A DNA stretch of 57,402 bases from Clostridiaceae bacterium. GTDB lineage: Bacteria; Bacillota; Clostridia; DSM-8532. Location of the stretch: NCBI GenBank assembly GCA_012522505.1, contig JAAYKJ010000019.1, positions 1 through 57,402 on the forward strand, read 5' to 3'. Of this stretch, positions 42,244 through 51,783 are shown one piece after another (position 1 is the first letter of the stretch; every line of letters begins with the position of its first letter). A program made the translations under genes and the position numbers. The notes beneath the pieces were generated by a model, which searched no databases, had not been told where the DNA came from, and saw only the letters and a list, made by a program, of their open reading frames with translations.

Positions 42244-45200
42244 ATGAGCGTACGCTTTATATATGGCCGGGCTGGTAGTGGAAAAACCTTTTTTTGTCTG
42301 GACGAACTGAAAACCAGGATTCACGAGGGAGGTTACAGTCCCCTTGTTTTTTTGGTTCCCGAACAGTATACCTTTCAGGCCGAGCGGGATCTGATTGCCA
42401 TGTTGAAAACCGGCGGGATCCTGGGAACAGAGGTGTTAAGTTTCCAGCGCCTGGTTTTCCGGGTGTTTAGTGAAACAGGCGGTATAACATATCCGCACCT
42501 TCATCCCGCCGGAAAGAACATCATCCTCTACCGTATAATGGACAAAATGAAGAGCAGCCTGAAGTATTTTGCAAAATCAGCAGAGCAGCCCGGTTTTGTC
42601 GGGACGCTGTCTACGCTGCTAACCGAGTTCAAACGGTATAATGTCACCCCGGAAAAAATTGATGCCGTATTGGAATCGCTTCAGGACGACAACCCCCTGA
42701 AGGAAAAACTGCCCGAACTGGGGAACATATATGCTGCTTTTGAGGAGATAATCAACCAGAGATACAGAGACCCTGACGACGACCTGACCCTTGCCGCAAA
42801 AAAGCTGAAATATTCAACCCGATACCGTGGTGCCGAAATCTGGGTTGATGGTTTCACCGATTTTACGCCGCAGGAATATGCGATCCTTCATGAGCTGTTT
42901 TTGCAGGCAAAGCGCGTCACGATTACGCTTACGACCGATACTATCGATAGAGAAGCTTCTGAGCTGGATGTGTTCGCGATGGCAAAAAAAGCATACCGTA
43001 AACTGGTCTGGCTTGCACAGCAGGATAATATTACCTGCGAATTGCCGATCGGTCTTAATCAAAAACCCCTTTTCCGGTTCCGACACAACAGAGAACTATT
43101 TCACCTTGAACAAAATCTTCATGCTCATCCATACAAAGTCTATTCCCACCCAACGAAGCAAATGGCCCTATTCTCGGCGGTGAACATTTTTTCAGAAATC
43201 GAAACCGCGGCAGCAGATATCCTGAGGCTTTGCCGCGATGAAGGGTTGCGATATCGTGATATTACAGTTGTTGCCAGAAATCTGCAGTCTTATGAAAAAT
43301 TGATTGAAGTGGTTTTTGCAGATTATGGTATACCCTGTTTTCTGGACAGAAAGCTGGATATCGTAAATCATCCTCTGGTGAGGCTGATACTGTCGATGCT
43401 GGCGATCTTCATAGACAACTGGTCCTATGAATCGGTCTTCCGGTATCTCAAGTCGGGTTTAACCGGTATCGAACAGAGTAACATCGATCAGCTTGAAAAC
43501 TATGTGCTGGCCTGTGGCATCCGAGGCAGTAAATGGACCGCTGCTGAACCGTGGAGCATGGTTCCGGAGCTTCTGCCCGATGACAGGAAATCAAAGGAGT
43601 ATACCAGGCTTCTTAAGGAAATTCACCAGACACGGCTTGCAATCATTAAGCCCCTGCAGGAATTCAGAGAAAGAACAAAAGGCCGAAGGACAGCATCTGA
43701 ATTTTGCACTGCTCTCTTTGATTTTCTTTGTGAGCTGAATATCCCCGAACAGCTGGAAAGGCTGATCGAAGATTTCAAGCAATCGGGTGACCTGATCCTT
43801 GCAAACGAATACTCTCAGGTATGGAACATTGTGATGGAACTGTTGGATCAAACGGTTGAGGCAATGGCGGATGAAACCTTCGGTGTGGAGCGGTTTGCGA
43901 ACATGATGACAATCGGTTTCGGCGAATATAAAATCGGGCTGATTCCAGCATCCTTAGACCAGGTTCTGGTGGGCAGCGTAGAGCGTTCAAGAAGTCACAC
44001 TGTTAAAGCTTTATATATATTAGGGGCCAATGATGGTATTTTTCCAGCCAGTGGGGCAGATGAAGGCATTCTGTCCGATGATGACAGGACCTGCCTGAAT
44101 CAAGCCGGGATGGAACTTGCAAAAAGCAGCCGCTCCAAAGCTTATGACGAGAATTTCCTGGTTTACCGGGCGTTGACCACACCGTCGGATTATCTGCGCA
44201 TTAGCTGGCCAATTGCAGACCAAGAAGGGAAAAGCATGAGGCCGTCCATCATCATATCCAGGCTTCGCAAGCTTTTCCCGAACATTAACGAAACCAGTAA
44301 TATTCTTCCACCCGCTTCAGGTGCCGAAGTTCTTGAACAGATCGCATCCAGAAACATGACTTTTCGTTCTCTGACATCAGCCTTGCGGCAAAAAGCGGAT
44401 GGGCGTGAGATTCTTCCGGTGTGGGTGGATGTTGCGCGTTGGTTTTCACAGAAAGAACAGTGGAAGGAACATTTCCGGATTATGCGTGAAGCCCTTCAAT
44501 ACCGCAATCTTGCACAGCCGGTGATGAGGGATAAGATACCTAAGCTATACGGTGAACCAGTTGTTTCCAGTGTGTCCAGGCTGGAGCGATATACCGCCTG
44601 CCCGTTTTCCTTTTTTATTCAGTATGGCCTTGGAGCAAAGGAAAGAAGAATATTTGAAATGGCGCCTCCCGATGTGGGAACCTTCCTGCATGCAGCAATA
44701 GAGCGATTTTCAAAGATGATGCAGGAATCTGAAAAGCTTCCAGGCCTTGTGTCCGAAGACGGCAGCAAACCCATCACCTGGCGAAACTTTGACAGGGAAT
44801 GGTGCGAGGAAACCGTTTCACAGATCATTGACGACAGCCTGAGAAAAATGAAAGGCTCAGGCATATCTTCTTCAAAACGATTTACTGCACTGACCGTTCG
44901 TTTGAAAAGAGTTGTGACCCGGGCGATCTGGCTGATCGCCGAGCATATCCGAAGAAGCAGTTTTGATCCGGTAGATTATGAAGTGGGATTTGGCGAAGGG
45001 GAAAAATATCCTCCCATCATCATCGAGCTGGATTCAGGGGAAAAGGTGCAACTTTTAGGCCGCATTGACAGAATTGATGCCATGGAAACCACGGACGGCA
45101 GGTACCTGCGCATTGTTGATTATAAATCGGGCAGTAAGGATTTCAAGCTGTCCAATGTGTATTATGGCCTTCAACTGCAATTGATCACCTATATGGATGC

Positions 45201-45729
45201 GATCTGGTCCGGGGTAGGGCAAGAGAATGACCGCCCGATGATGCCTGGTGGAATGTTGTATTTCAGGGTGGATGACCCGCTTATTCGAACCGATGGAGAT
45301 ATGGACGAAGAAGAGATTGAACGTTCCATTATGAAGCAGCTTAAGATGAAGGGGCTGCTACTTGCAGATGTAAAGCTAATCCGGAGCATGGACCATGAGA
45401 TTGATGGTTCTTCGCTGATCCTTCCTGCAGCGATTAACAAGGGGGATGTGATCGGGAAGTATTCCTCTGTCGCAACGAGGGAACAGTTCAAGCTTCTGAG
45501 AAACTATGTCAGGCATCTGCTGAAGGATTTAAGCCAGGAGATTATCAAGGGAACGGTGACGATCAATCCTACGAAAGCCAAAGGGGGAACAGCCTGCAAA
45601 TATTGCAGCTATCTTCCGATCTGTCAGTTTGACACCGGAATGCGGGATAATGCTTACCGTATTTTATATGAAAAGGATAACGACGCGGTATGGGAGATTA
45701 TGGGGAAATCCATTGGGGAGGATCTATGA
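42244..45729 (+). CDS. addB: ATP-dependent helicase/nuclease subunit B AddB
   Basis: A 1161-residue subunit of AddAB, the Gram-positive counterpart of RecBCD. AddAB unwinds and trims double-strand breaks to Chi-like sites to load RecA. A P-loop GRAGSGKT starts at residue 8. The iron-sulfur cluster ligands are Cys786 (TACPFSFF) and Cys1118-x2-Cys1121-x5-Cys1127, the same spacing as in Bacillus AddB. Between them is the RecB-type nuclease region with LRIVDYKSG. The start at 42244 has AGGAG six bases upstream; the frame is open far upstream over ftsZ, which is shadow. The TGA overlaps the addA ATG (ATGA). Confidence 0.95.
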   Translation: MSVRFIYGRAGSGKTFFCLDELKTRIHEGGYSPLVFLVPEQYTFQAERDLIAMLKTGGILGTEVLSFQRLVFRVFSETGGITYPHLHPAGKNIILYRIMDKMKSSLKYFAKSAEQPGFVGTLSTLLTEFKRYNVTPEKIDAVLESLQDDNPLKEKLPELGNIYAAFEEIINQRYRDPDDDLTLAAKKLKYSTRYRGAEIWVDGFTDFTPQEYAILHELFLQAKRVTITLTTDTIDREASELDVFAMAKKAYRKLVWLAQQDNITCELPIGLNQKPLFRFRHNRELFHLEQNLHAHPYKVYSHPTKQMALFSAVNIFSEIETAAADILRLCRDEGLRYRDITVVARNLQSYEKLIEVVFADYGIPCFLDRKLDIVNHPLVRLILSMLAIFIDNWSYESVFRYLKSGLTGIEQSNIDQLENYVLACGIRGSKWTAAEPWSMVPELLPDDRKSKEYTRLLKEIHQTRLAIIKPLQEFRERTKGRRTASEFCTALFDFLCELNIPEQLERLIEDFKQSGDLILANEYSQVWNIVMELLDQTVEAMADETFGVERFANMMTIGFGEYKIGLIPASLDQVLVGSVERSRSHTVKALYILGANDGIFPASGADEGILSDDDRTCLNQAGMELAKSSRSKAYDENFLVYRALTTPSDYLRISWPIADQEGKSMRPSIIISRLRKLFPNINETSNILPPASGAEVLEQIASRNMTFRSLTSALRQKADGREILPVWVDVARWFSQKEQWKEHFRIMREALQYRNLAQPVMRDKIPKLYGEPVVSSVSRLERYTACPFSFFIQYGLGAKERRIFEMAPPDVGTFLHAAIERFSKMMQESEKLPGLVSEDGSKPITWRNFDREWCEETVSQIIDDSLRKMKGSGISSSKRFTALTVRLKRVVTRAIWLIAEHIRRSSFDPVDYEVGFGEGEKYPPIIIELDSGEKVQLLGRIDRIDAMETTDGRYLRIVDYKSGSKDFKLSNVYYGLQLQLITYMDAIWSGVGQENDRPMMPGGMLYFRVDDPLIRTDGDMDEEEIERSIMKQLKMKGLLLADVKLIRSMDHEIDGSSLILPAAINKGDVIGKYSSVATREQFKLLRNYVRHLLKDLSQEIIKGTVTINPTKAKGGTACKYCSYLPICQFDTGMRDNAYRILYEKDNDAVWEIMGKSIGEDL

Positions 45730-48700
45730 TAGAGGGCGAAGTAAAGCTTCAAAATGAAAAAATTGCGCAGCAGGAGCACAAGTGGACGGATGAACAGCTA
45801 CAAGCCATCTGCAGCAGAGATTGTAGCCTTCTTGTTGCCGCTGCGGCAGGGGCAGGGAAAACAGCGGTTCTTGTAGAAAGAATCATCCGGAAGCTCACTG
45901 ATAAAACAGCCCCGGTGGACATTGACCGGATGCTCATTGTAACATTTACAAATGCTGCCGCTACCGAAATGCGGGAGCGGATCGGTGAGGCAATTTCAAA
46001 AGAGCTTGATCGCCAACCGGAATCTGAAAGCCTGCGGCGACAGTCGAGCCTTTTGGCAAAGGCCAGTATCACAACCATCCATTCCTTTTGCAGGGATGTA
46101 ATCAAAAAACATATTGAACATATTGATCTGGATCCGGGTTTCAGGGTGGCCGATGAAACAGAAAGCACGCTGATGCGCCTGGAGGCCATGACCGAACTGT
46201 TTGAGGACCAATACGAACAGGAAAAGGCCGACTTTAACGAGCTTTTGGAATGCTATGGCGGGAACCGAAATGATCAGCCTGTTCAGGACATGGTCATGAA
46301 CTTGTATGATTTTATTCAATCAAGCCCGTGGCCGGATAAATGGCTGGAGGAGAAGCTTGATGCGTTGGATGTATTGCCTGGTATGGATTTTTCACAGACA
46401 CCCTGGGGCAGGGTGTTGATAAATACAATTCAGCTGGAGCTTTCGGGGCTGAAGCATATGCTTGATCAAGCCCTTGGAATGCTAAATTCTACGACGGGGT
46501 TGGAGAGATATGCGCCGGTTTTTGAAGAAGAGCGGGGGGAAATTGAGAAGCTGATCCAAATCATTACGCAGACACCTCATGATTCGTGCGGGCCTACTGA
46601 TGATAGCAGTAAGGTTGACGGATGTTGGGATGTACTATATGAAGCCCTTCATGCGATGGAATTCAAAAGGCTTCCCCCAGCTGGGAAAAACGCCGACAAA
46701 GAAAAACAGGCGTCTGTCAAAGAAATTCGAGATACGGTAAAGACTGTGATCAACACAAAACTGAGGAAAAAACTTGTGAATGCCCGTTCAGAAGAGATCA
46801 TCCGGGATTTGCAAAGGCTTTCCCCGGTCTTGCGCTGCCTCGGCCGGTTGGTACGGGATTTTTCCCAACGGTATCAGCAGAAAAAGAAAAAGCGAGCCAT
46901 ACTGGATTTTAATGATCTGGAGCATCTGTGCCTTGAAGTATTGACAGAACACACCGAAACGGGTATCGTTCCATCCCAGGCAGCACAGCGGTATCAGGAA
47001 CAGTTTGAAGAGATCATGGTGGATGAGTACCAGGACAGCAATCTGGTTCAGGAGATCCTTATCCAAATGATTTCAAGGCATAAACCCCACCGTCCCAATG
47101 TTTTCATGGTTGGTGACGTAAAACAAAGCATTTACAGGTTCAGGCAAGCCAAACCCGAGCTGTTCCTTGAAAAATATAATACATTCTCCCAGGACTCGGG
47201 CAGCCTCTTCAGAAAAATTCTGCTGTTTAAAAATTTCCGCAGCAGAGGCGAAGTGCTGGATGGTGTAAACTATATTTTCAAACAGATCATGTCTGAAAAA
47301 ACTGGAGAAATGGATTACACAGACGCAGAAGCCCTGAACCACGGTGCTTTATTCCCAGAGTGTTCCCAGCCAGAAAGTATTGTTGGCGGGCCTGTGGAAT
47401 TCCATCTGCTCCAAACGGAAGGCACATACTTCTCTGACGAAGAGGAAGAGCCTGATGACGGCAGTGGGGACGATTCAAAAAGAGAAGAGGAAGAGAGCCT
47501 GGACAATATCCAGAGCGAAGCCAGACTGGTTGCTCTTCGGATTCTTGAACTGATGGCACCAGATGCTGATGGCCGGTACTTCCATGTTTTTGACAAGAAA
47601 AAGAAGGAATACCGCAAGGCAGCGTTCAGGGATATCGTTATTTTGCTGCGTGCAACAAAAAACTGGTCAGAGGTGTTCCTTGATGAGTTGGCAGGAATGG
47701 GGATTCCCGCTTTTGCCGATACGGGAACAGGCTTTTTCAAAACCATAGAAATACAGGTTGTTTTATCCCTTCTGCAGATTATTGACAATCCGCTGCAGGA
47801 TATCCCGCTTTTATCGGTGCTTCGCTCTCCAATTTGTGCGTTTTCAACCAATGAGCTTGCAGAAGTACGTCTTGTCCAACGCAAGGTTTTGCTGTATGAT
47901 GCGCTGAAGCTTTTAGCGCAAAAGCATCCTGTAAGCGAGGGCCCTGAGACAATGCGGACTGCCGCGGAAAAGGCTGCGGGCTTTCTGGAAAAGCTTTCCC
48001 GGTGGAGGGAGTTATCATTGCACATGCCCACCGATCAGCTGCTGTGGTTTCTGTATCAGGATACCGGGTACTATGGTATGGTAGGCGCTATGCCCGCCGG
48101 AGAACAAAGGCAGGCAAACCTCCGCATCCTGTACGACAGGGCCAGGCAATTCGAAGAGACCAGTTACAAGGGGCTTTTCAATTTCATCCACTTTATCGAC
48201 AGGTTGAAAAGCAGCCGGGGCGATATGGGCAGTGCCAAGATCCTCGGAGAAAACGACAATGTGGTTCGTATTATGAGTATTCATAAGAGCAAAGGACTGG
48301 AGTTTCCGGTGGTGTTTTTGTCCGGATGCGGAAAGCGGTTTAATCTAACAGATATGAACAGAAGCGTTCTACTGCATCATCAACTGGGCTTCGGTGCCGA
48401 TGTGGTGGATTACCGTCTGCGCATTTCAAGGCCATCGGTTTTAAAAAGGGCGATACAGGAGAAAATCAGGGTGGAAACCCTGTCAGAGGAGATGCGGATC
48501 CTGTATGTTGCAATGACACGAGCCAGGGAGAAGCTTATTATCACAGGTGCTGTGCGCAGCATAGAAAAAAAGGTCTCTCGATGGCTTCAAACAGCGTGTG
48601 TCCACGAAGACAAACTACCCGCCCATGCGATACTGAAAGGTTCCGGCTATCTGGACTGGATAGGCCCTGCATTGATACGCCATGCAAATGATGCAGGGGA

Positions 48701-49601
48701 AAAATCTCGTAATGTGCTGATGTCCTGTGCAGGTATCGGAACAGAATATTCAGGAAAGCCTATGATAGATCCATCACGGTGGCAAATGAGAATATGGAGC
48801 AAAAATGATGTTCTCGCCGAAAAGATATCTGAGGTCCATGAAGAGAAGGAACTCTTGGACTGGCTGGACGGTCAACTGGTCGCTTCTGAGCCGTATGAAT
48901 ATTTCACCGAGGTTGAAAGACGCTTGGGATGGGATTACCCATATACCAAAGCGAACACAACGCCAGCCAAGATCACCGTAACCGAACTGAAGCGGCGCTT
49001 CGAAGCCGAACTGGCCGATGTTACACGGATTCCCGTCCAGATACCGCCATTGGTGAAAAAGCCAATGTTTCTGGAAGTTGAAAAGGGTTTGAGTGCAGCA
49101 GAAAAAGGAACGGTGTTACACTTTGTTATGCAGCATCTGGACTTCGGAAATTCAAACCTGCAGCAACAACTCGATGCGATGGTAAAAAAAGATCTGCTAA
49201 CCGAACAGCAGGCAGAGACTGTTAGGCTTGGGAAAATAGTCCGTTTTCTGGAAACTGACCTGGGACGGCGGATGATGGCTGCAAAAAGGATATACAGAGA
49301 GGTACCGTTTAATCTTGAGATTTTCTGCCATGAGCTCTTCCTTGAAATGATAGAAGAGGAATACAAGGATGAGACCCTTTTATTGCAGGGAATTATTGAC
49401 TGCTATTTTGAAGAACCGGATGGGCTTGTTTTGCTGGACTATAAAACAGACTATGTGCCGCAGGGAGGCATTGCACAGATCATTGGGAAATACAGGGTCC
49501 AGCTTGATTATTACACCAGGGCCCTTGAAAACCTTACCCGCCAGCGGGTAAAGGAAAGGTACCTGTATCTGTTTTCCGTCGAGCAACTGGTGGAAATGTG
49601 A
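45726..49601 (+). CDS. addA: ATP-dependent helicase/nuclease subunit A AddA
   Basis: A 1291-residue UvrD-type 3'-5' helicase with a C-terminal nuclease domain, partner of AddB. In order: the Q-motif KWTDEQLQAI, Walker A AAAGAGKTAV, TFTNAAATEMRERI (motif Ia), the DEYQDSN Walker B box, the GDVKQSIYRFRQAKPELF motif, IMSIHKSKGLEFPVVFL, YVAMTRAREKLIITG (motif VI), then a nuclease domain with GTVLHFVMQ, QGIIDC and LLDYKTDYV. All catalytic residues look intact. It starts at ATG 45726 overlapping addB, with GGGGAGG directly before. It converges with the Phd-Uma2 gene, 13 bases away. Confidence 0.96.
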   Translation: MIEGEVKLQNEKIAQQEHKWTDEQLQAICSRDCSLLVAAAAGAGKTAVLVERIIRKLTDKTAPVDIDRMLIVTFTNAAATEMRERIGEAISKELDRQPESESLRRQSSLLAKASITTIHSFCRDVIKKHIEHIDLDPGFRVADETESTLMRLEAMTELFEDQYEQEKADFNELLECYGGNRNDQPVQDMVMNLYDFIQSSPWPDKWLEEKLDALDVLPGMDFSQTPWGRVLINTIQLELSGLKHMLDQALGMLNSTTGLERYAPVFEEERGEIEKLIQIITQTPHDSCGPTDDSSKVDGCWDVLYEALHAMEFKRLPPAGKNADKEKQASVKEIRDTVKTVINTKLRKKLVNARSEEIIRDLQRLSPVLRCLGRLVRDFSQRYQQKKKKRAILDFNDLEHLCLEVLTEHTETGIVPSQAAQRYQEQFEEIMVDEYQDSNLVQEILIQMISRHKPHRPNVFMVGDVKQSIYRFRQAKPELFLEKYNTFSQDSGSLFRKILLFKNFRSRGEVLDGVNYIFKQIMSEKTGEMDYTDAEALNHGALFPECSQPESIVGGPVEFHLLQTEGTYFSDEEEEPDDGSGDDSKREEEESLDNIQSEARLVALRILELMAPDADGRYFHVFDKKKKEYRKAAFRDIVILLRATKNWSEVFLDELAGMGIPAFADTGTGFFKTIEIQVVLSLLQIIDNPLQDIPLLSVLRSPICAFSTNELAEVRLVQRKVLLYDALKLLAQKHPVSEGPETMRTAAEKAAGFLEKLSRWRELSLHMPTDQLLWFLYQDTGYYGMVGAMPAGEQRQANLRILYDRARQFEETSYKGLFNFIHFIDRLKSSRGDMGSAKILGENDNVVRIMSIHKSKGLEFPVVFLSGCGKRFNLTDMNRSVLLHHQLGFGADVVDYRLRISRPSVLKRAIQEKIRVETLSEEMRILYVAMTRAREKLIITGAVRSIEKKVSRWLQTACVHEDKLPAHAILKGSGYLDWIGPALIRHANDAGEKSRNVLMSCAGIGTEYSGKPMIDPSRWQMRIWSKNDVLAEKISEVHEEKELLDWLDGQLVASEPYEYFTEVERRLGWDYPYTKANTTPAKITVTELKRRFEAELADVTRIPVQIPPLVKKPMFLEVEKGLSAAEKGTVLHFVMQHLDFGNSNLQQQLDAMVKKDLLTEQQAETVRLGKIVRFLETDLGRRMMAAKRIYREVPFNLEIFCHELFLEMIEEEYKDETLLLQGIIDCYFEEPDGLVLLDYKTDYVPQGGIAQIIGKYRVQLDYYTRALENLTRQRVKERYLYLFSVEQLVEM

Positions 49602-49614
49602 TGATACAGCATTT

Positions 49615-50340
49615 CTATATCAGGTGTGGGAAAATATGCTCTACAGGCACCGCAAGCCCTTTAAACAGAAAAGATTCAGCAATATCGGTTGCTTTACACA
49701 GCTGATACTGGGAAACCTTGTAATCTTTAAAATGGTATAAATATACCTCCTGTTTCGTGGGGTTTACAATCCAGTATTCGGAAATACCGCTTTCGGAATA
49801 CAGATCCAGCTTCTTTACCATATCTTTGTTGACTTCTGATTCGGACAGCACTTCAACAACGAGGGACGGAACACCGGTATACCTGCCTTTGCTGTTGATT
49901 TTGCTGGTATCGCAGATGATGAGGATATCGGGCTGAACAATATTGATATTATCCTGGTCCCCGAGCCTGTGTAAGGTTACATCAAATGGCGATGTTAATG
50001 GACTGCATTTTTTTCCCCTAAACCATTGATACATGATACTAAGAACTTCCACAATTATTCTTTGATGGTCGTAGGATGGTGAAGACATCAAGTATACTTC
50101 ACCATCAATATATTCGTATCTGTTATCACTGGTATCCGACAGTTTGATGAATTCCTGGTAGGATATTTTTCTTTGGTAAGCATTTGCCTGCTCAGATACT
50201 GAATGACTGCCAACTTCCCTGTTATAGCTTTTTATGACAACAACCCTTTTCCCGTTTTTCGTAACAATGATATCTTCCCACGCGGCAAGCTTAAGATACC
50301 GACCAAAATTATTCTGGGCTTCGGTTGAAGTAATTTCCAT
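49615..50340 (-). CDS. Phd/YefM antitoxin-Uma2 nuclease fusion protein
   Basis: A 241-residue protein made of two parts. Residues 1 to about 40 (MEITSTEAQNNFGRYLKLA, then IIVTKNGKRVVVIKSY) look like a Phd/YefM antitoxin DNA-binding fold. After a linker, about 60-235 is a Uma2/DUF820 PD-(D/E)xK nuclease-like domain: DNRYEYIDGEVYLM, then VQPDILIICD, PSLVVEVLS (acidic site) and KKLDLYSESGISEYWIVNP. Uma2 proteins are very widespread and of uncertain function. Fusing the Phd half would let the protein bind its own promoter, where two TTAGCTAAT boxes are found. It could be a self-controlled nuclease, a toxin-antitoxin or a defence factor. The start at 50340 has AGGTGAT just upstream; an earlier ATG at 50358 does not. 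Confidence 0.8.
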   Translation of the reverse strand: MEITSTEAQNNFGRYLKLAAWEDIIVTKNGKRVVVIKSYNREVGSHSVSEQANAYQRKISYQEFIKLSDTSDNRYEYIDGEVYLMSSPSYDHQRIIVEVLSIMYQWFRGKKCSPLTSPFDVTLHRLGDQDNINIVQPDILIICDTSKINSKGRYTGVPSLVVEVLSESEVNKDMVKKLDLYSESGISEYWIVNPTKQEVYLYHFKDYKVSQYQLCKATDIAESFLFKGLAVPVEHIFPHLI

Positions 50341-50361
50341 GTGATCACCTACCATCACAAA

Positions 50362-50388
50362 TTAGCTAATATTCAAAAGTTAGCTAAT
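50362..50388. promoter_or_regulatory. Operator: two TTAGCTAAT boxes 18 bp apart
   Basis: TTAGCTAAT at 50362-50370 and 50380-50388, each holding the palindrome TTAGCTAA. They lie directly after the -10 of the minus-strand promoter and cover the expected transcription start. Two sites one and a half to two turns apart suit a dimeric Phd-type repressor. Confidence 0.65.
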
Positions 50389-50391
50389 ACA

Positions 50392-50420
50392 AGTATAGCA
50401 AACATTAACATATATGTCAA
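50392..50420 (-). promoter_or_regulatory. Consensus sigma-A promoter of the Phd-Uma2 gene
   Basis: On the minus strand TTGACA (plus 50415-50420), a 17-base spacer and TATACT (plus 50392-50397). It is close to perfect consensus and abuts the operator boxes. Confidence 0.8.
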
Positions 50421-50441
50421 TAAAAAACCCCTGCAAAACAG

Positions 50442-50471
50442 TTGTGGCAAACACACGTTCTGTTATATAAT
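50442..50471 (+). promoter_or_regulatory. Promoter of sbcD-sbcC
   Basis: TTGTGG at 50442-50447, an 18-base spacer and TATAAT at 50466-50471. It is back to back with the Phd-Uma2 promoter, 21 bases between the two -35 elements. Confidence 0.6.
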
Positions 50472-50523
50472 ATTCCTAAGCTTGACTTTTCTTATTAAAC
50501 GCATCAATAAAAAGGAGGCACCT

Positions 50524-51783
50524 ATGCGAATTCTGCACACATCCGACTGGCATCTGGGAAAAAGCCTTGAACAGATCAATCGCCTGGATGAACAGCGAGC
50601 GTTCATCGATTTCCTTGTCGGGGCGGTAGAAAAGCAACATATCGATTTGGTTATCATTGCAGGTGATCTTTTCGACACTTATAACCCTTCTGCTGCAGCG
50701 GAGGAGTTGTTTTACGAAGCGATAGACAGGCTGAATGATAAAGGGAGAAGGCCAATAGTGGTCATTGCGGGAAACCATGACAACCCGGAACGGCTTTGTG
50801 CTGCAAGCCCACTGGCTTATAAGAATGGCATTATTCTACTGGGTTACCCAAGCAGTGACGCAGGTGACTGGAAAATAACTTCCGAAACGATTAAAATAGC
50901 AGATTCGGGGCCGGGCTGGTTAGAGCTTTGTGTTCCGGGATGCGATGAGCATACGGTTATATTAACGCTGCCATATCCTTCCGAATCCAGGCTTGAAGAG
51001 GTTTTGACGGTTGATTATGATGAAATAAGTCTTCAAAAGGCTTATTCCGAAAAGATTGGTCTCATCCTGGGCAAACTGAGCAGCAAGTTCAGGAATGACA
51101 CGGTAAATCTTGTTACAGGCCATCTTTTCCTGCGCGGTGGTAAAGAATCGGATTCAGAAAGGACGCTTCAGGTGGGTGGCGCATTAACTGTAGATCCCAG
51201 TGTGATACCTGCAAACGCACAATATGTAGCGCTGGGGCACCTGCACCGTCCGCAGGAAATTCGCCATGCGCCTTGCCCGGTGTTTTATTCTGGTTCTCCG
51301 CTGGCTTACAGTTTCTCTGAAGCAGAGCACAGCAAGGCGGTTTTTATCATTGATGTTGTCCCGGGGGAACAGGCCATTGTTGAACCTCTTTATTTGAATT
51401 GCGGCAAACCCCTCAGAAGATGGATAGCTGATGAAGGTATCGGACAGGCCATCAAGTGGTGCGAAGAGGGCAGGGATGAAAACGCCTGGATCGATCTTGA
51501 GATCGTAACCGACCGGGTTTTTACGCTGGAGGAGCAAAAGACACTGCGTACATTGCACCCGGGCATTATCAATATCCGACCAAGGATAAAACAGGATGCA
51601 GGTGCAATCGTCAGTCCGGAAAGCAGGGAAGGCAGGAGAATCGATGTACTGTTCAAAGACTTTTACCGATACAGGATGGGTGTGGAAATTCCGGACGACT
51701 TGATGGAAGCTTTTATAGAAATTATCAACGAGGAAGATATAGAACCTGGTGGAGGTGACAAAGATGAGACCAAAACTTCTTGA
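50524..51783 (+). CDS. sbcD: DNA repair exonuclease subunit SbcD (Mre11 family)
   Basis: A 419-residue metallophosphoesterase-fold nuclease, the bacterial Mre11. With SbcC it opens DNA hairpins and removes protein-blocked ends. Metal-binding motifs are intact: HTSDWHLGK (Asp8, His10), AGDLFDTYNP, AGNHDNPERL, GHLF, and GHLHRPQ. The start at 50524 follows AAGGAGG by about seven bases. The frame is open upstream into the promoter region but without an SD. It overlaps sbcC by 20 bases. Confidence 0.96.
   Translation: MRILHTSDWHLGKSLEQINRLDEQRAFIDFLVGAVEKQHIDLVIIAGDLFDTYNPSAAAEELFYEAIDRLNDKGRRPIVVIAGNHDNPERLCAASPLAYKNGIILLGYPSSDAGDWKITSETIKIADSGPGWLELCVPGCDEHTVILTLPYPSESRLEEVLTVDYDEISLQKAYSEKIGLILGKLSSKFRNDTVNLVTGHLFLRGGKESDSERTLQVGGALTVDPSVIPANAQYVALGHLHRPQEIRHAPCPVFYSGSPLAYSFSEAEHSKAVFIIDVVPGEQAIVEPLYLNCGKPLRRWIADEGIGQAIKWCEEGRDENAWIDLEIVTDRVFTLEEQKTLRTLHPGIINIRPRIKQDAGAIVSPESREGRRIDVLFKDFYRYRMGVEIPDDLMEAFIEIINEEDIEPGGGDKDETKTS

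Noticed and set aside
47315-48031. A 238-codon open frame on the minus strand opposite addA
   Set aside because: It is fully inside the conserved helicase gene, has no SD or recognisable motif, and its composition is the complement of addA codons.
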